Below are positions 12,271 to 23,927 of a stretch of DNA of 64,000 bases, in pieces. Position 1 is the stretch's first letter. Each line of letters begins with the position of its first letter. The stretch is from Paraconiothyrium sp. Pb-2020 (lineage: Eukaryota > Ascomycota > Dothideomycetes > Pleosporales > Didymosphaeriaceae). The notes beneath the pieces were generated by a model that saw only the letters and a program-made list of their open reading frames with translations, ran no database searches and was not told where the DNA came from. Where the stretch lies: contig JAJUBI010000005.1 of NCBI GenBank assembly GCA_022419385.1, positions 1,674,001 through 1,738,000 on the forward strand, written 5' to 3'. Both the position numbers and the translations under genes were made by a program.

Positions 12271-13349
12271 GGTGAAACGGACACTACTGTTTTGGAAGTA
12301 AGAAGCTGTATCGAGTTTGCCCAATCCATTGAAAACCCATTACGATTTTCAGCTACTCACCACGATCAACTTGTACACAGGCCGAAGGAACAGCCGGTCA
12401 CTCTTCCGAAATGAAAGCTCTTCAGAAATCAAAGCTCAGCTAGTCAACAAAAGATCATTAAGTGCCATATATGATAAGATACCGTAGGGTAACTCGGTGT
12501 ACAATGAGTATTCAAAGTTTCAATGTAATGCTGTGTCGTGGGTGCTCACTCCCAGTAGGCGGGATAGGGGTGGATTGTAACATTCAGTTAAGGAATCACA
12601 AGTAGAATTATTTTATAGATGTCAGGCGTTGTGGTATTTGGTTCACATGAGGGCTGATTAAGACGTTACCTGTCCAAGAGTATATAATACCTGCGCAGTC
12701 AGACTAGTCCGGCAGCGATTCGTCCATGCGATACCTACAATACACTAGTTGTCGTTGTTACTCTCGTGTGCAAGGCCTACCACCTATGCACCTGTATTTG
12801 TTTCGTTTGCATCCGCGGCAAGGGACAGGGTTGGTTGGTGGCAAAGGAATGTCGGGTTCCTTCCTCCTAAATATACGATCTTTTGATATTTCAGGAAAGC
12901 CGGCCCCCGAATATCCAACTAGTTTTCAAGCCAAATGAGTAGGTCAGACGAGCTAGCTGCCCATCAGCATGCTCTGGCTGGGTTGTTTGGTGAAGTCCTA
13001 CGATGACAGTTGTGAAAGGCGTCTGGAATCTCCCGACTCAAAGCTGATTACCGTCCTCCTATTGGCTAACATTGCCCGTGTATGACATACCGTTCTCTCA
13101 GCTTAGTTACAGCACCAAAAATTGGTACGGACACGAACGATTAGAGTTCGTATCAGGACTTCGGTGGGTCACGGCCTTATTGCCAAAGATGTCCTTTAGC
13201 CTGAAGCGCCCATGCGGGGCATAGCAGACTGCCACCTGCGTTGCGGCGCAGCCACTGTGTCACCTCCTTGTTTCCTCTGATAACCATCCTCTGACACTCA
13301 GCGTCTCCATCATCCTCGTCCAGTATAAGACTTCTGAACATTGAACGAG
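12271..13349. other. intergenic region, no gene seen
   Basis: 3' flank of the sugar transporter and 5' flank of the F-box gene. Short open frames only; none has domain features. Confidence 0.55.
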
Positions 13350-14564
13350 ATGAAGATATCACTTCAAGCATGCACCTTCGAGGCGCTCAGTTCTTCGGCA
13401 GCAAACATGAATAGTAGCACGCTTGTCAGTTTCCCAGCCGAACTCCTCCACGCAATCTTCGCGTACATCACTATATCCGATTCTTCGAGTGTGCTCTCGA
13501 TCATGATACTGCGCGCAACATGCCAACGCTTCCGCTGCTTCTTTGACGACCCTTTGGCGACCGTTGAACCAGCTACGCAGTCTGTGATGCGACAGCGGTA
13601 CTCTTGTTTTCTGCGGTCGCGACGACTATATAGGCTGATCCGTTCCGAAACGACGGATCAACTTGTATGCATCGTTTGCATGCGTCTACTCCCGTTGAAA
13701 TTCTTCTTCTCGACGGCAATCGAACTTCCTCCTCAAAAACGCTGTTGCAAGGGTCACGAGGGCGAGCTTGTATTCTTTGATCTTGGATATAGTATGCGTA
13801 CGTGGGAGGATCTCCATGTGGCAGGACTACAATACTGGCATCCCATACGAGACTATTGGTGGCCAAATGTATCACCAACACCCCACGACGGCGCCAGGGA
13901 GAATAACGGTACGCTGCTGAGAGACGGGAGAATTGAGCTTGGTCCGGGGCACAGAGCACAGCGAGGTGTGTTCTTCGGATCTTTAAAAGCCCACGATCAT
14001 TACTACGGACAAATCAAAGGGAAGGGACTGTCTATCGAAGCAGGAGACTATCTCTTGCGTCGTGAGTGGCTTCTCCAGTCATGCGAAGCACCTCCCATTC
14101 GTAACGATCAACGTGTGACCACCGTAGGGAGCATATTAGACTCTGTACTTTCGCGCGTCACATACAGGAACCGTGTCGAATACACCAGCCTATGCCCACA
14201 TATGGATGGAATAGCGGTAGCCTCTGCATCCACGGTGCGTAGACTGCTTCGACTCAAAACCATAGAATGTTCGAACAAGGCGTGCAAAACACGGCTGTGG
14301 ATCGAGCGGCAAACGACTGTTTCATGTACTGATTCGCAGGGGAGATCCGGGTTGACAACGGAGTCGGGAGCTCATCCAGACAAGGTTTACCAACACTCTT
14401 ACCAAGAGACTGCTAAAGAATGGCTGGTGCTAGTTGTTGTAAGGAACGTCGGATCGATGACGGAACCTACGGACCCAAAATGGATTGCGCAATTGAGTGC
14501 GCCGCGATGGCTAAGACGAACGAACTACTGCCCGCCTTTATGGCTTACTTCCATGCATGGATAG
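13350..14564 (+). CDS. F-box domain protein
   Basis: Single-exon gene of 404 residues. An F-box lies near residues 22-65 (SFPAELLHAIFAYI...ATCQRFRCFF), which would bind Skp1 in an SCF ubiquitin ligase; the rest should recognise a target. Two Cys pairs after the F-box (CIVCMRLLP and RCCKGHEG) and a third pair near the C-terminus (CSNKAC) suggest bound metal, a layout seen in many fungal F-box proteins with a C-x2-C 'LPxxxF' segment. ATG at 13350 is the first in frame; a second Met 20 codons on is possible. The target is unknown. Confidence 0.8.
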   Translation: MKISLQACTFEALSSSAANMNSSTLVSFPAELLHAIFAYITISDSSSVLSIMILRATCQRFRCFFDDPLATVEPATQSVMRQRYSCFLRSRRLYRLIRSETTDQLVCIVCMRLLPLKFFFSTAIELPPQKRCCKGHEGELVFFDLGYSMRTWEDLHVAGLQYWHPIRDYWWPNVSPTPHDGARENNGTLLRDGRIELGPGHRAQRGVFFGSLKAHDHYYGQIKGKGLSIEAGDYLLRREWLLQSCEAPPIRNDQRVTTVGSILDSVLSRVTYRNRVEYTSLCPHMDGIAVASASTVRRLLRLKTIECSNKACKTRLWIERQTTVSCTDSQGRSGLTTESGAHPDKVYQHSYQETAKEWLVLVVVRNVGSMTEPTDPKWIAQLSAPRWLRRTNYCPPLWLTSMHG

Positions 14565-16301
14565 GTCGACCCCGATTGTAAAAGGCGACAAATGTCGTTG
14601 CTCTGGATGTAGCACTTATAATAAGACTTTACACTAAACCAAAACGATTGACATAGTCCATAGACCAAAACGTCTTGAAGAGCTGGTTCGTTGTAGGGTG
14701 TCTTGTAGGAGTCACGGTATGCAGCTCAGACGGATCTGTGGTACACTACAAACAATTCGCCTAGAAGACCATTGCCGATGTTATCGTTTCTATAAGTTTC
14801 GTGCCCACGGCCTTTGGTTCAATTTATGGTTTCTGATTATTCTATAAAGTCTTGTTAGTTGAGCTTACTATCTGTATTATATACAGTTTGCGGTCCAAAA
14901 TATTTTATCTGGCTTACGCTTTGCCGTCAAGATGTGGCATACATATGTATATGACGAGGTGTGCCGGAGCCACGGTATTTGCCTCCTGCCAAAAGGCAAG
15001 CATAGCCCAGAAAACTAGTTGATTATCATCCCTCTCGGTCAAACTCCTCTCTGGCTGCGTAGTATATGATGCGCGCTGCGCTAATGCTTAGTTTTCAGGG
15101 CAGTTGAAGTGGGTAATCGCGAAGGAGGAATTCTGCGTTCCACTATCGCCAGGTATGGACGTCCACTCGAGGTGGGGACGGGACCGAGTTCGATCTCCTC
15201 GGATGTTTGGCAGGTCAAATTTGAAGGTGATTGAAAGGAAGGGGAATGCTAGGTGAACTAAGAGCAGTGTCGTCCTTTGATAAATCCTCACACATTCCTT
15301 GGTTGCTAATCTCTTTCTGCAAAAGACATCATCTTTTCTATATGTTTTGCAGCCACCACCCATGTCTGGTAGATTCTAATTACTATATAATAGGCTCTAT
15401 TGGCTTTGGTAGAGGTAATATAGGATCGATATAGTTTGACCAACATTATGCATGGCGGCCAATAGAGCCCATTATATAGTAATGAAATCCACTAGACATG
15501 TGAAATGGCCAAGAAACCTCGACTTTGCTTTTTCTGTTCCTATGGCAGGTGGCCGCAAAACTTGGGGAAAGCATCGATAATACGGATAGAGTTTCAACTT
15601 ACATTTAGAACGCGCACACGTTCGTCAAGTTGACGAAAAATGATGGGTATCAATTTGAGCTCTCAATTGCGGATAGATTGGCCCTTCGATAGTGGCTATT
15701 GGCGTATTGGGGACACGCTGGGCTCAACCACGACATCTACACAGACGTCTTCAACCATGTACCCAGTATCCCGCCTTCAATTGTTTCACTCACAGCCTTG
15801 AGCCTCTCCAGCTCACATCATCGCTATCCGTATCCGTAGCAGCGCCCATAAGCTCAGATCCTGGAATATCGAATGACACTGAAATACTGAAAGTGGGCCT
15901 AGGTGGCATACCGTGTCTTCATGTCCTACGCGCACTATTGTTTAGGGGGCGCTTCAAAGCTTCCGAGGGTACGCTAGATAAGCTGTATGCCACCATGATG
16001 CATCGGTAACTCAAGAGCTCACGGCTGAGCCGTTATGTAAGATGAGGGGCAGCGCGCTACCCTGTGCTATTGATTATGTCGAAGAACTTCGAAGTGTATA
16101 TACAGTAGACCATGGCGGTGATGAGGGATTCAACAATTATCCATTGGCTCGATTAGCACCTGCATGCTCTCTACGTAAGGCTACCACTAACTCCTTTGCA
16201 AATCGGGTCCGCGCAATCAAGGCCAACGATTACAATGCAGCTCTTAACGAATGACGATATATATTCAAAACGTCATTGAAGTTGTACAATTTTATCAAGA
16301 C
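14565..16301. other. intergenic region with palindromic element
   Basis: About 1.7 kb between the F-box gene and tRNA-Val, AT-rich in its first half. It contains the inverted repeat at 15361-15500, listed separately. Open frames at 15692-16009 lack ATG or family features. Confidence 0.6.
15361..15500. repeat. 140-bp inverted repeat, MITE-like palindrome
   Basis: Left arm 15361-15404 and right arm 15458-15500 are reverse complements at about 39 of 44 positions with one gap, separated by a 53-bp AT-rich spacer. Both ends read CATGTCT/AGACATG and both inner ends GGCTCTATTGGC. No protein-coding capacity. The size and structure fit a small non-autonomous DNA element or a stem-loop; no clear target-site duplication is visible. 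Confidence 0.75.
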
Positions 16302-16391
16302 GGCTCGGTGGTGTAGTTGGTTATCACGTCAGTCTCACAATCTCCCATTGTGCGACACTGAAGGTCCCGAGTTCGAACCTCGGCTGAGTCA
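16302..16391 (+). tRNA. tRNA-Val (anticodon CAC) with intron
   Basis: Acceptor GGCTCGG pairs with CTGAGTC; anticodon stem TCAGT/ACTGA; loop C-T-CAC-A-C interrupted by a 16-nt intron (16340-16355) one base 3' of the anticodon; T-arm with TTCGAAC; discriminator A. Apart from the intron it differs from the tRNA-Val(AAC) gene at 32028 only at the wobble base and one T-loop base. Confidence 0.95.
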
Positions 16392-16619
16392 CTCGATCTC
16401 CGTTGTTTTACATTCTGCGTATGATTCGTAGGATTTTCCTTTTTGTTCGCCTCTATCCGTCACAAATGTACAGTGTAACTCTTGGGAACAAGCTTCCATG
16501 TTTTAGACATAGGTTCCTTACTTGCCACCAGGCGCAATGTGATGCGATATATATACCAATTAGATATTCTACTTGCAATCGATTATCCCACAGATAAGAG
16601 TAGAGCTTCCACGCATCAC

Positions 16620-17537
16620 CTACGGCACTGCATTCGTCGCAATTCCGCCAATATAAGTCGGCCGTTTGGATCTAGGCTTCATCTCATCATGCTCGTACTT
16701 CTCAGCAATCGGAACGTAGCTAGAATATCGGCGTGTTCCAATCACCGACTTGTACTGTGGCGAGAAGTGTTTTAAACCCCAATTAGGCTCGGCTGCGCGA
16801 AGACGTCGCTGCTCTTCTTCATGTTGGTGCTGCTCTTCCTCTACACGACGGAGTTCCTCTTCAAGCTTCGCCATCTGTATACTGCCCGTGTCCGCCCGGG
16901 TCTGCGCATCAATCCGCGACACCGCAACCCTCACAATCGCGCTCTTCGGCGGTGAGCCGGTACTGCTAGCAGACCTGCTGCTTGCCAGCACCATTTCGTC
17001 CGTAGCCTTCTCCCTAGTACTCCCACTTGCACTTGCACGCTCGCCTGCAAGCGGCGGCAGGCCCATACTCACTCTATACACAGCATCATATTCCCGCCTC
17101 GCCTCCCAGTCCACCAAAACCGCATATGCCGTCTGCAGCTGCCGATATTTGCCCACATCGGTGGAGAAGTACTTGACGCGCAGCTTGCGGAATTGAACTT
17201 TGACTTCCTCAGTGGTCGCCCAATGATCTAGGCCTAAGACCTCGTAGTGGTTCGTGAAGCTTGTCAGACAATTGGACGGAGTGAGTGAGGCTGATGCGGA
17301 GGAGAGGCAGAATGTGCGGGGGAGTGCCATTTTGCTGGGCTTAGAGTGCTGCTTCGGGAACTTTGAGGCTGAAGCGGGCGGTGAGTTTGTGGGATTGGGG
17401 GTCGAGTTGTGGTGCAGAGGCTCGATGCGGATCTTGCACATTGGGTGTGGTACGAGGTGGTTGGTTGGAATGCACTTCGCTTTTATCGAACAGCTCGAGC
17501 ATTGTAAAGCTTTTAGAAGAAGCAATGTTGTGCCCAT
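16620..17537 (-). CDS. DnaJ-like protein with degenerate J domain, probably mitochondrial
   Basis: Single open frame of 305 residues. A J-type fold covers residues about 96-155: HYEVLGL, EEVKVQFRKLRVKY, LQTAYAVL and ARREYD match helices I-IV. The HPD tripeptide needed to stimulate Hsp70 ATPase is absent: the loop reads YFSTDVG. Around residues 210-240 an acidic, Glu/Gln-rich helix (EELRRVEEEQ) may form a coiled coil. The N-terminus is rich in Ser, Thr and Arg/Lys. Met70 (position 17330), followed by ALPRTFCLSS, is an equally good start and would give a 236-residue protein with a mitochondrial-type leader. The next gene upstream, cry-DASH, ends only 180 bp before 17537. A pseudo-J adaptor role is inference. 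Confidence 0.75.
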   Translation of the reverse strand: MGTTLLLLKALQCSSCSIKAKCIPTNHLVPHPMCKIRIEPLHHNSTPNPTNSPPASASKFPKQHSKPSKMALPRTFCLSSASASLTPSNCLTSFTNHYEVLGLDHWATTEEVKVQFRKLRVKYFSTDVGKYRQLQTAYAVLVDWEARREYDAVYRVSMGLPPLAGERASASGSTREKATDEMVLASSRSASSTGSPPKSAIVRVAVSRIDAQTRADTGSIQMAKLEEELRRVEEEQHQHEEEQRRLRAAEPNWGLKHFSPQYKSVIGTRRYSSYVPIAEKYEHDEMKPRSKRPTYIGGIATNAVP

Positions 17538-17717
17538 CTACAATGTGACCTTGCGCTTTGTTCAAAGACAAAGTACACAGTCAATGCAAAGAGCTTCGAC
17601 AATGTCGCCTTAACAGTTGGCTGATAGATGTCTGGAGCACTACCGCCGATAGCAAACTTTGGCACATACAGATTATGGTAGAGGGCCGAATTGGCCAATC
17701 GCTAAGCTTGAACAATG

Positions 17718-19921
17718 CTACTCTCTTGTCCCATCGGCAATCTGCACTTTCTCCAGCTTTTCCTCAATACCAAGTTTCTTCTTCCCTCTATCGCCGCCAC
17801 GGCCGCGACCTCTCCAGCCTCTGTCGCTACTTCGCCCATCCGAACCTACCCTGCCTCGCCCTCTACTAACAGAAAACTGTATCCTGACTAGTGGTCGTTC
17901 GACCCACTCAATCCCCCTCAGTCCCAACCTATCTTTCTCCCAATCACCAAGCCTCCACGCCTGATAAAGCCCCATAAGCTTCTGCTCATCGATCTCCTGC
18001 TTACTCGTCCCCACACTCTTCGTCAAGCTAAGCTGCCTTAGCTCCGGCACCCACGCTTTGATGTACTCCCCTTGCGGATCATAATCCAGCGCTTGCTTAA
18101 CAGGATTGAAAACGCGTCCTTGTCTCGGATCGTTGCCAACGCCGGCAACGTATTGCCAATTACCCCAGTTGCTGGCCATGTCATAGTCGACAAGAATGTA
18201 CTCGTACCACTCGGCGCCGACGCGCCAATCGATACCGAGGTGAGATGAATTGGAGAGGAAAGAAGCGACGTTTTGACGCGCGCGATTGGAGGTGTAGCCT
18301 GTGAGGAAGACTTCGCGGTTCGCGGCATCAATGAGTCCGATGCCTGTGCGGCCGGAGCGGAAGCGAGAGAAGACTTCTCGAGTTCGTTCAGGGGTGTCGC
18401 CCAGGCCGCCACTTTCGTCGACGCCTTTCCAGCGCTTGCGGGGAGGGCGCGGTTCGTAATGGGACCCTGGTTTGACATCGTTTGATCTCCACTTTCTGTT
18501 GCTAAACAAAGGAATGTTAGTCTGACTTAGATCAAAACACATTAATCTGGTCTGGCTTACTGGTCTTGTATACCATCTAGATGGAACATCCTAGTGCCAA
18601 ACTTTCGCGCACAAAGATGCATGTAGTCCCGCCATAACAGCTCGAACCTGACACCTGCGGTGCCCTCATTCTCGCCTTTACCGTAATCTGAGACGGTTTC
18701 TCCAGGTCCCTTTCCTTCTTCGAAATCCATCATTGCCCAATGAATCTGTCGGGCTGTGATATGACCTAAACACATGGAGTCAATATGTAAACTGCACGTT
18801 ATCGAGTTTCTCACCTTGAGCAAGGAAGGCGGAAAGCTTAGTGCTATAGTCAACCCCGATCATCCCGTTCCGTGTCGCTTGGTAAGTACTCATCGCACCA
18901 CCGGAGATGAGCTGGCCAAGTCTGTCGTGGGCCGTTGTCTCACCTCCACTGAACGGATGCGAGGACTCGGTATTCGGAGGGAACTGAGGTGGAAATAGCA
19001 AGTCATGTTTGGGGTCTTCTTTCATCGGTCGTAGTAGAGCATCGACTAAACCTTCCCGGCTGTTCGGAATTTCGAAAGGATGTTTTTGAGGAGGTATTGC
19101 TGGGGGTGATGGTGGAAGTTGTGCGGGAGCAGGTATGCTATGTCGCGGTCGTGATCGGAGTGGTTCCAACGATTTTCGATATGTCGTATAGACATTCGGA
19201 AGGTCGGCAATGTCTTGAAAGGGCAGATCTTGACTGTGATGACGTTAGCTTGCATGAAGACGGCCAAGCGGCTGACGATGGAGGGCAAAGAAAGAACACA
19301 CTCGTCAATATAATACTTCTCGTCGGCCCATACCTTGAGCGTTAGGTCCCTTTTAGCTGCGATCCGCCTCACATCGGCCTCGTCTTCCTGCTCCTCATTG
19401 CCTTCCTCTGCGGTCATCCAGATCCCTGCAACGTCCACATTACTACGGCCAGCGCTCTTTTCGTCTGTGTACCATTGCAGTATATCTTCTACCACATCTC
19501 CTGGCTTTCCAACTCTTATTTGTAGATCTGATCCACAAGCAAGTCGTTGAAGCCTCTCTTTGAGATCCCAGGCCCCCTCGGCCATGAACTTCGCTCGATG
19601 AGGCCCGGTCCGCCAAAAGCCTGCGGCACGGCTCTGTGCTTGTGGATATGGACACTGGATAGTCGAATCGGGTATAAATCCAGACACTTCGACTTGGTTT
19701 GCAGGGAAGATATATACGGGCAAAAGATGCGTGAAGGAAGGAGAGTGCTGGTCGGGGATCAAAGAATCATTACGGATTTGGGTATCAGAGCCGTATACCG
19801 GGTTTGTGTACGTATTCGTCTTCAAGAAATTGGCGGCTGCGGCGTGAAAGACGGGGTTGTCAGAGAGGCGAACATCGCGACGCAGGATGTAGAGTAGCAC
19901 TCGCGGCGACGCATCCTCCAT
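17718..19921 (-). CDS. Cryptochrome DASH (photolyase family)
   Basis: FAD/pterin-binding blue-light photoreceptor and single-strand photolyase family. Exons 19921-19302, 19233-18815, 18765-18561 and 18501-17718 give 675 residues. The antenna-binding domain starts at once (PRVLLYILRRDVRLSDNP); the FAD domain shows GGE-like HPFSGGETTA, GRTGIGLIDAANRE, TGYTSNRARQNVASFL and the cry-DASH signature DYDMASNWGNWQY. The C-terminus, from about residue 620, is an Arg/Gly-rich extension (RGRGR, RGWRGRGRGG) ending with a charged helix; RG-rich tails are known from fungal cry-DASH and can bind nucleic acid. Introns are 68, 49 and 59 nt. An in-frame Met at 20038 would add 39 residues (MKFTSLKLRR...) resembling a targeting leader; I prefer 19921 because family similarity starts there. 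Confidence 0.93.
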
Positions 19922-20868
19922 GCCGGGAAAAGTAGCGCTAGAACCCCGGACGCCTTGCTTTAAACAGGAAGAACAACAAGAATCATTACATAGGGGCCAT
20001 GTAACGCAGCGGCGCAGCTTCAAGGAGGTGAACTTCATGTGCGTCTTGGAAACTCGCACATGGTGGAGTCGCGTGCGTGGTAGGCGGCGTTGAAGAAGTC
20101 TAGGGCCCGGTGAACTGCAGACGTCATGATCGAAATAATGTTTTAGCACATGGCACGGATTTTAGAGCGACGCGCACTAGAGGGAACAAGGCTATGTCAT
20201 GTGTCGTTGGAGCAGATTCGGGGCGGATGCTGCAGGTTCCAGGCGTGGAGGAGACCCGTTCCTGGGCGCTATCGTCTGCAGCGCCGGCATGGCCGGGTTA
20301 GAAGGGAATGCGCCATTGGACGAGATGCGCATGGCGAGCCCGGAAAGGAAGCGCACGGTGCTGCAATGGCCTTTTTCGTCTTCACGATGGTGGTGTTGTC
20401 ATGGACTTTTCATGATCGCGAGTCGCCAAGCAACGGCTTGCCACATGGGTTTAGGGGCGATCTGAACAAGATCTGAATGCATCGCCCGGAGGCCTGGACG
20501 GGGGGCACAAAGCGCTCCGAGTGGCTCGACGACCTACGCTGGCGCGACACAGCGCTTGACTGGTTCCGATGAACCACAACACGAACACGACTTCTTCTGC
20601 CTGTGTGGCATGCATGCCTTGGTGAGCGGTACAGACGCTTGCCGTGTCTTGTGCTCGCCTCGCGCACGACCGGCCAATTCACAGGGGGATATGACTGCTA
20701 TTCTGCTTGCATTGCTGAGCTAGGTATTGTCCCTCCGTCAGAACACGCAGCTGCCGCTAGACCATCCGCACACGCATCCGAACATCTCCAGGATCTCGAT
20801 GGTGGAGGAAAAAGCAGGGACAATATATTCAAAACTTGACTGTAGTACCACAGTGTTCGGCATCTCGA
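19922..20868. other. intergenic region between cry-DASH and GAD
   Basis: Contains the cry-DASH 5' region and the GAD 3' region. GC-rich in its middle. No supported gene. Confidence 0.5.
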
Positions 20869-22746
20869 TCAACACACGCTTCGATGCACTCCCTTGTCCA
20901 TCGGTCGCTTCGCCTTATGCTTCTGGTGCGAGGGCAGGCCCGCCGAAGCATGTTGTTTCTGGTAGATTGACGGTCAGCAAAGTTCTGCACCTGTAGTAGC
21001 AGGTCGTCCGTACCTCGACGCTTGAAGACTGGGGTTGCCACGCTGCCAGATTCACTGCATCGCTGTTAATCATGCTCTCCGTCACGTTGCAAAGATCCGT
21101 GACCAGACGGTCAATCATATCCAACGACAGCGTTTCGCGAACAACGACGCGAAGGATCTGTGTCTTCTCTTCGTTCGGCGGCAACGGGTAGCCTGTCTCG
21201 TTAGCTGAGTACCATGCTCCTCCCGGATACACGTACTCGGAATGATGTACTGCTTCGACCTCATCAGATTTTGCACTGCATCTTCCTTTATATGCGGGTA
21301 ATCTTTCTTGAACTCATCGGTGAACGTGAAGGCGACGACGGGAAGGCCAGCATTGTAGTCGGCGCTGTTCTCGCCAGAGTCGTAGGGGGCTTTGCCCTTC
21401 TCGTACGCGTGATCCCCCTTCTTCCGGTGAATATCGCTAACCTGTTCCATGTCAGTGTGTCGTTTTCTGTAGCGCCTCAGAGACTTACACAACGGTACCA
21501 GCCCGTGTGCTCCAGCGCGCGACTCAGCAGCCGAGCGTTTGCAAGTGTGTTCTCCATTATGCTCTGGTAGCCGGTAAAGCCCAGGTGGATAAGATTGTAA
21601 TACTGCGCAATAATCTGCGCTCCAGGTCTGGAGAAGTTCAGGGTGTATGACTCTTCTGTTCCACCCAGGTAATGTAGTTCGAAAACGAGATGCTTTGGTA
21701 GGTAGCTCTCATCTCTCCAAATAATCCATCCAACGCCAGCATAGACCAAGCCAAACTTATGTCCACTGACGTTGATTGACTTTACGCGAGGCAGCTCAAA
21801 GTTCCACTTTTGTCCTGCTTTCGCATGTGTAAAAGGAGCAATAAACGCGCCGGAAGCGCCCTGTTAGGTCAGAAAGAGACGTTGAAGATACGTTTCGTTT
21901 GCTTACATCAACGTGAATCGGGATGTCTACACCGGTCTTCTTCTCGTACTCATCAAGGATGTTGCTAACTTCTTCTACTGGCTCGTAGTGTCCGGTATAG
22001 GTAGAACCCAGAATGACGAAAACACCAATGGTGTTCTCGTCAATGTTCTCTTTCACAAGTTCGGGATCCAATCGGTAGTTTGACTTGGCCGATACTGGCA
22101 GGATACGAGCCTCTACTTCGAAGTAGCGTGCGAATTTCTCCAATGCCACCTGAGCATTAGAGCCCATCAGAATGTTGGGCTTCGATGTATCTTTCCCTTC
22201 CTTCATCCTCTTCTCCTGCCAGCGGCGCTTCATGGCCAGACCACCCAAGTGAATCGCTTCGCTTGACCCAGTCGTGGCAGACCCGATAGCCTTCTCTCCC
22301 TTCTGAACGCCCCAGAGGTGAGCGAGGATCGAAACGCACCGGCCATGCATATCCATCATGGCAGGATACTCGTCGGCATCACTCATGTTCTTGGAGAGAT
22401 TCTCGACCATGAGCTGCTCCGCCTCCTTCTCCATATATGTTCCAACGAAAGACGCCAGATTCAATTGTGGACGCTTCAATCGGTCAGCAAAACACCCAAA
22501 CTCTGGCTATACCTATCTTACGCCATCCAAGTCGAGCTCATCTTTGAGCAATTGGTGAACGACCTCCGCCGGAGCTCCGTCATGGGGAATCTGGAATTTG
22601 GATAGCTCCGTCGAGCTGGCGTAGCGGCTGGAATATGGCGTAATGTGCGAGGTGAAGCGGTCTTTGTTACGGCTGGCTTTATGGATAGGATGATCGTGGA
22701 GTGACTTGATCAGCTCATCGGGATCAACGTGTCTGGCAAGAGACAT
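20869..22746 (-). CDS. Glutamate decarboxylase
   Basis: PLP-dependent enzyme converting glutamate to GABA and CO2 in the cytosol (GABA shunt, stress and redox balance). Exons 22746-22522, 22473-21907, 21860-21489, 21441-21237, 21192-21014 and 20958-20869, 545 residues. Seen: DEYPAMMDMHGRCV, GSATTGSSEAIHLG, HVDGASGAF with the cofactor Asp, and the PLP-lysine motif SINVSGHKFGLVYAG. All introns are 44-55 nt. The last intron (20959-21013) is needed to reach the normal fungal C-terminus, which ends GVHRSVC with a Lys/His-rich lead-in; reading through it gives an unrelated tail. ATG 22746 (MSLARHVDPDEL) is chosen because the longer frame lacks similarity. Confidence 0.95.
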
Positions 22747-23927
22747 TTTGTCGCGTAATATTCCAGTACTATTGCAACAAAAGGTCAAAGTTGTAGAGAA
22801 GGCGCAGATTTGTCTGTAAAATGAGGGGCAAGCAGGTAGTAAATAAAGGCATGCCGATGATGTAATGGGGTGTAGACAATAACGGTGACGGAAGCGTCGG
22901 TAGCTGCATGGTGGAATGCACCTCCGTGGATTTTGTGAAATGCGACCGGGGTTCGAAGCTTAACGAGGCTTGTGAAAGCTTGAATTCGGGGGACAATGAT
23001 GGCTAATGTGGGTCCAGGCACAGACGAGGGACCATTCAGACACTGCCCAGCTTCCGGGAAGCGTCGACCCTGCGTATGAATATCGCGCGTTGTTACGTGA
23101 TGGAATGCCTCGCAGGCTTGGTCAGCTCAGAGCAGGCCACGGAAGACCCGTCCCAAGTGAATTTCTGGGTCTCTAGAGCGTCAAATACAGGCAGATCGAG
23201 ATGGGATTGTATCCGACTGTGAAAACTTGTGACGCGGACGTGGAACCCACATGCATCCACCACACGGCAGGAATCATGACGCAGCTCCGCGCTAGGTCGA
23301 TAGCTCCCGCATGCTTGCCGGGTCAATAATGATCCGCTCCGGCCAGATGGGTTCCACGTGACTGTGCTCCCGATCCGAGGTCTCGTTCCCAGCGGCCTGG
23401 GCGCTTCGGAGATAGAACGCTAATAATGAAGCATGTTCTATGATCACGTTGTTCAGACACATCGATGCCACCGAGCAGACTCTCGTCGTCGTGGCTATCG
23501 CCGATGCTGCGACGCCAGTGGCCACAGCGCTTACCCCTCTTTCGTCATACACGGATCATGGTGTTTGAACGCCGTGCCGAGGAGGATGACGACGCCCTGG
23601 AGCCTGGAGCCTGGAGCTCGTTGTGTGGTCTCCGCGCAAGAAGCACATAGATAGAGTGCAGTTCATTTTTGCTGTCGCGTCTTGTCACTTTCAGCAACAG
23701 CCACAGAGTACCGTTGTCGCTCCGCACTCGTGCCGCTTGCTCGCCTCTCGACGTATTCTCGTATCGACGTATTTCGTCCGTGATCTGTACCTCAGCCGAG
23801 AGATCCGCTAAGCACGCACTGCCACGCAGTGGTGGCATCATCGACCGGTCGACTATTTGAACGCCTTTATCCCAATCGACGCTCCTCTAATTCGTCTCCG
23901 TGGACTTTGATTTGATTCCTAGCGAAG
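22747..23927. other. divergent intergenic region GAD / FAS1 protein
   Basis: About 1.2 kb between two divergently transcribed genes, expected to hold both promoters. No gene supported on either strand. Confidence 0.5.

Noticed and set aside
15692..16009. Open frame as a gene fragment after the palindrome
   Set aside because: Two frames read equally plausibly, no ATG start, no domain.
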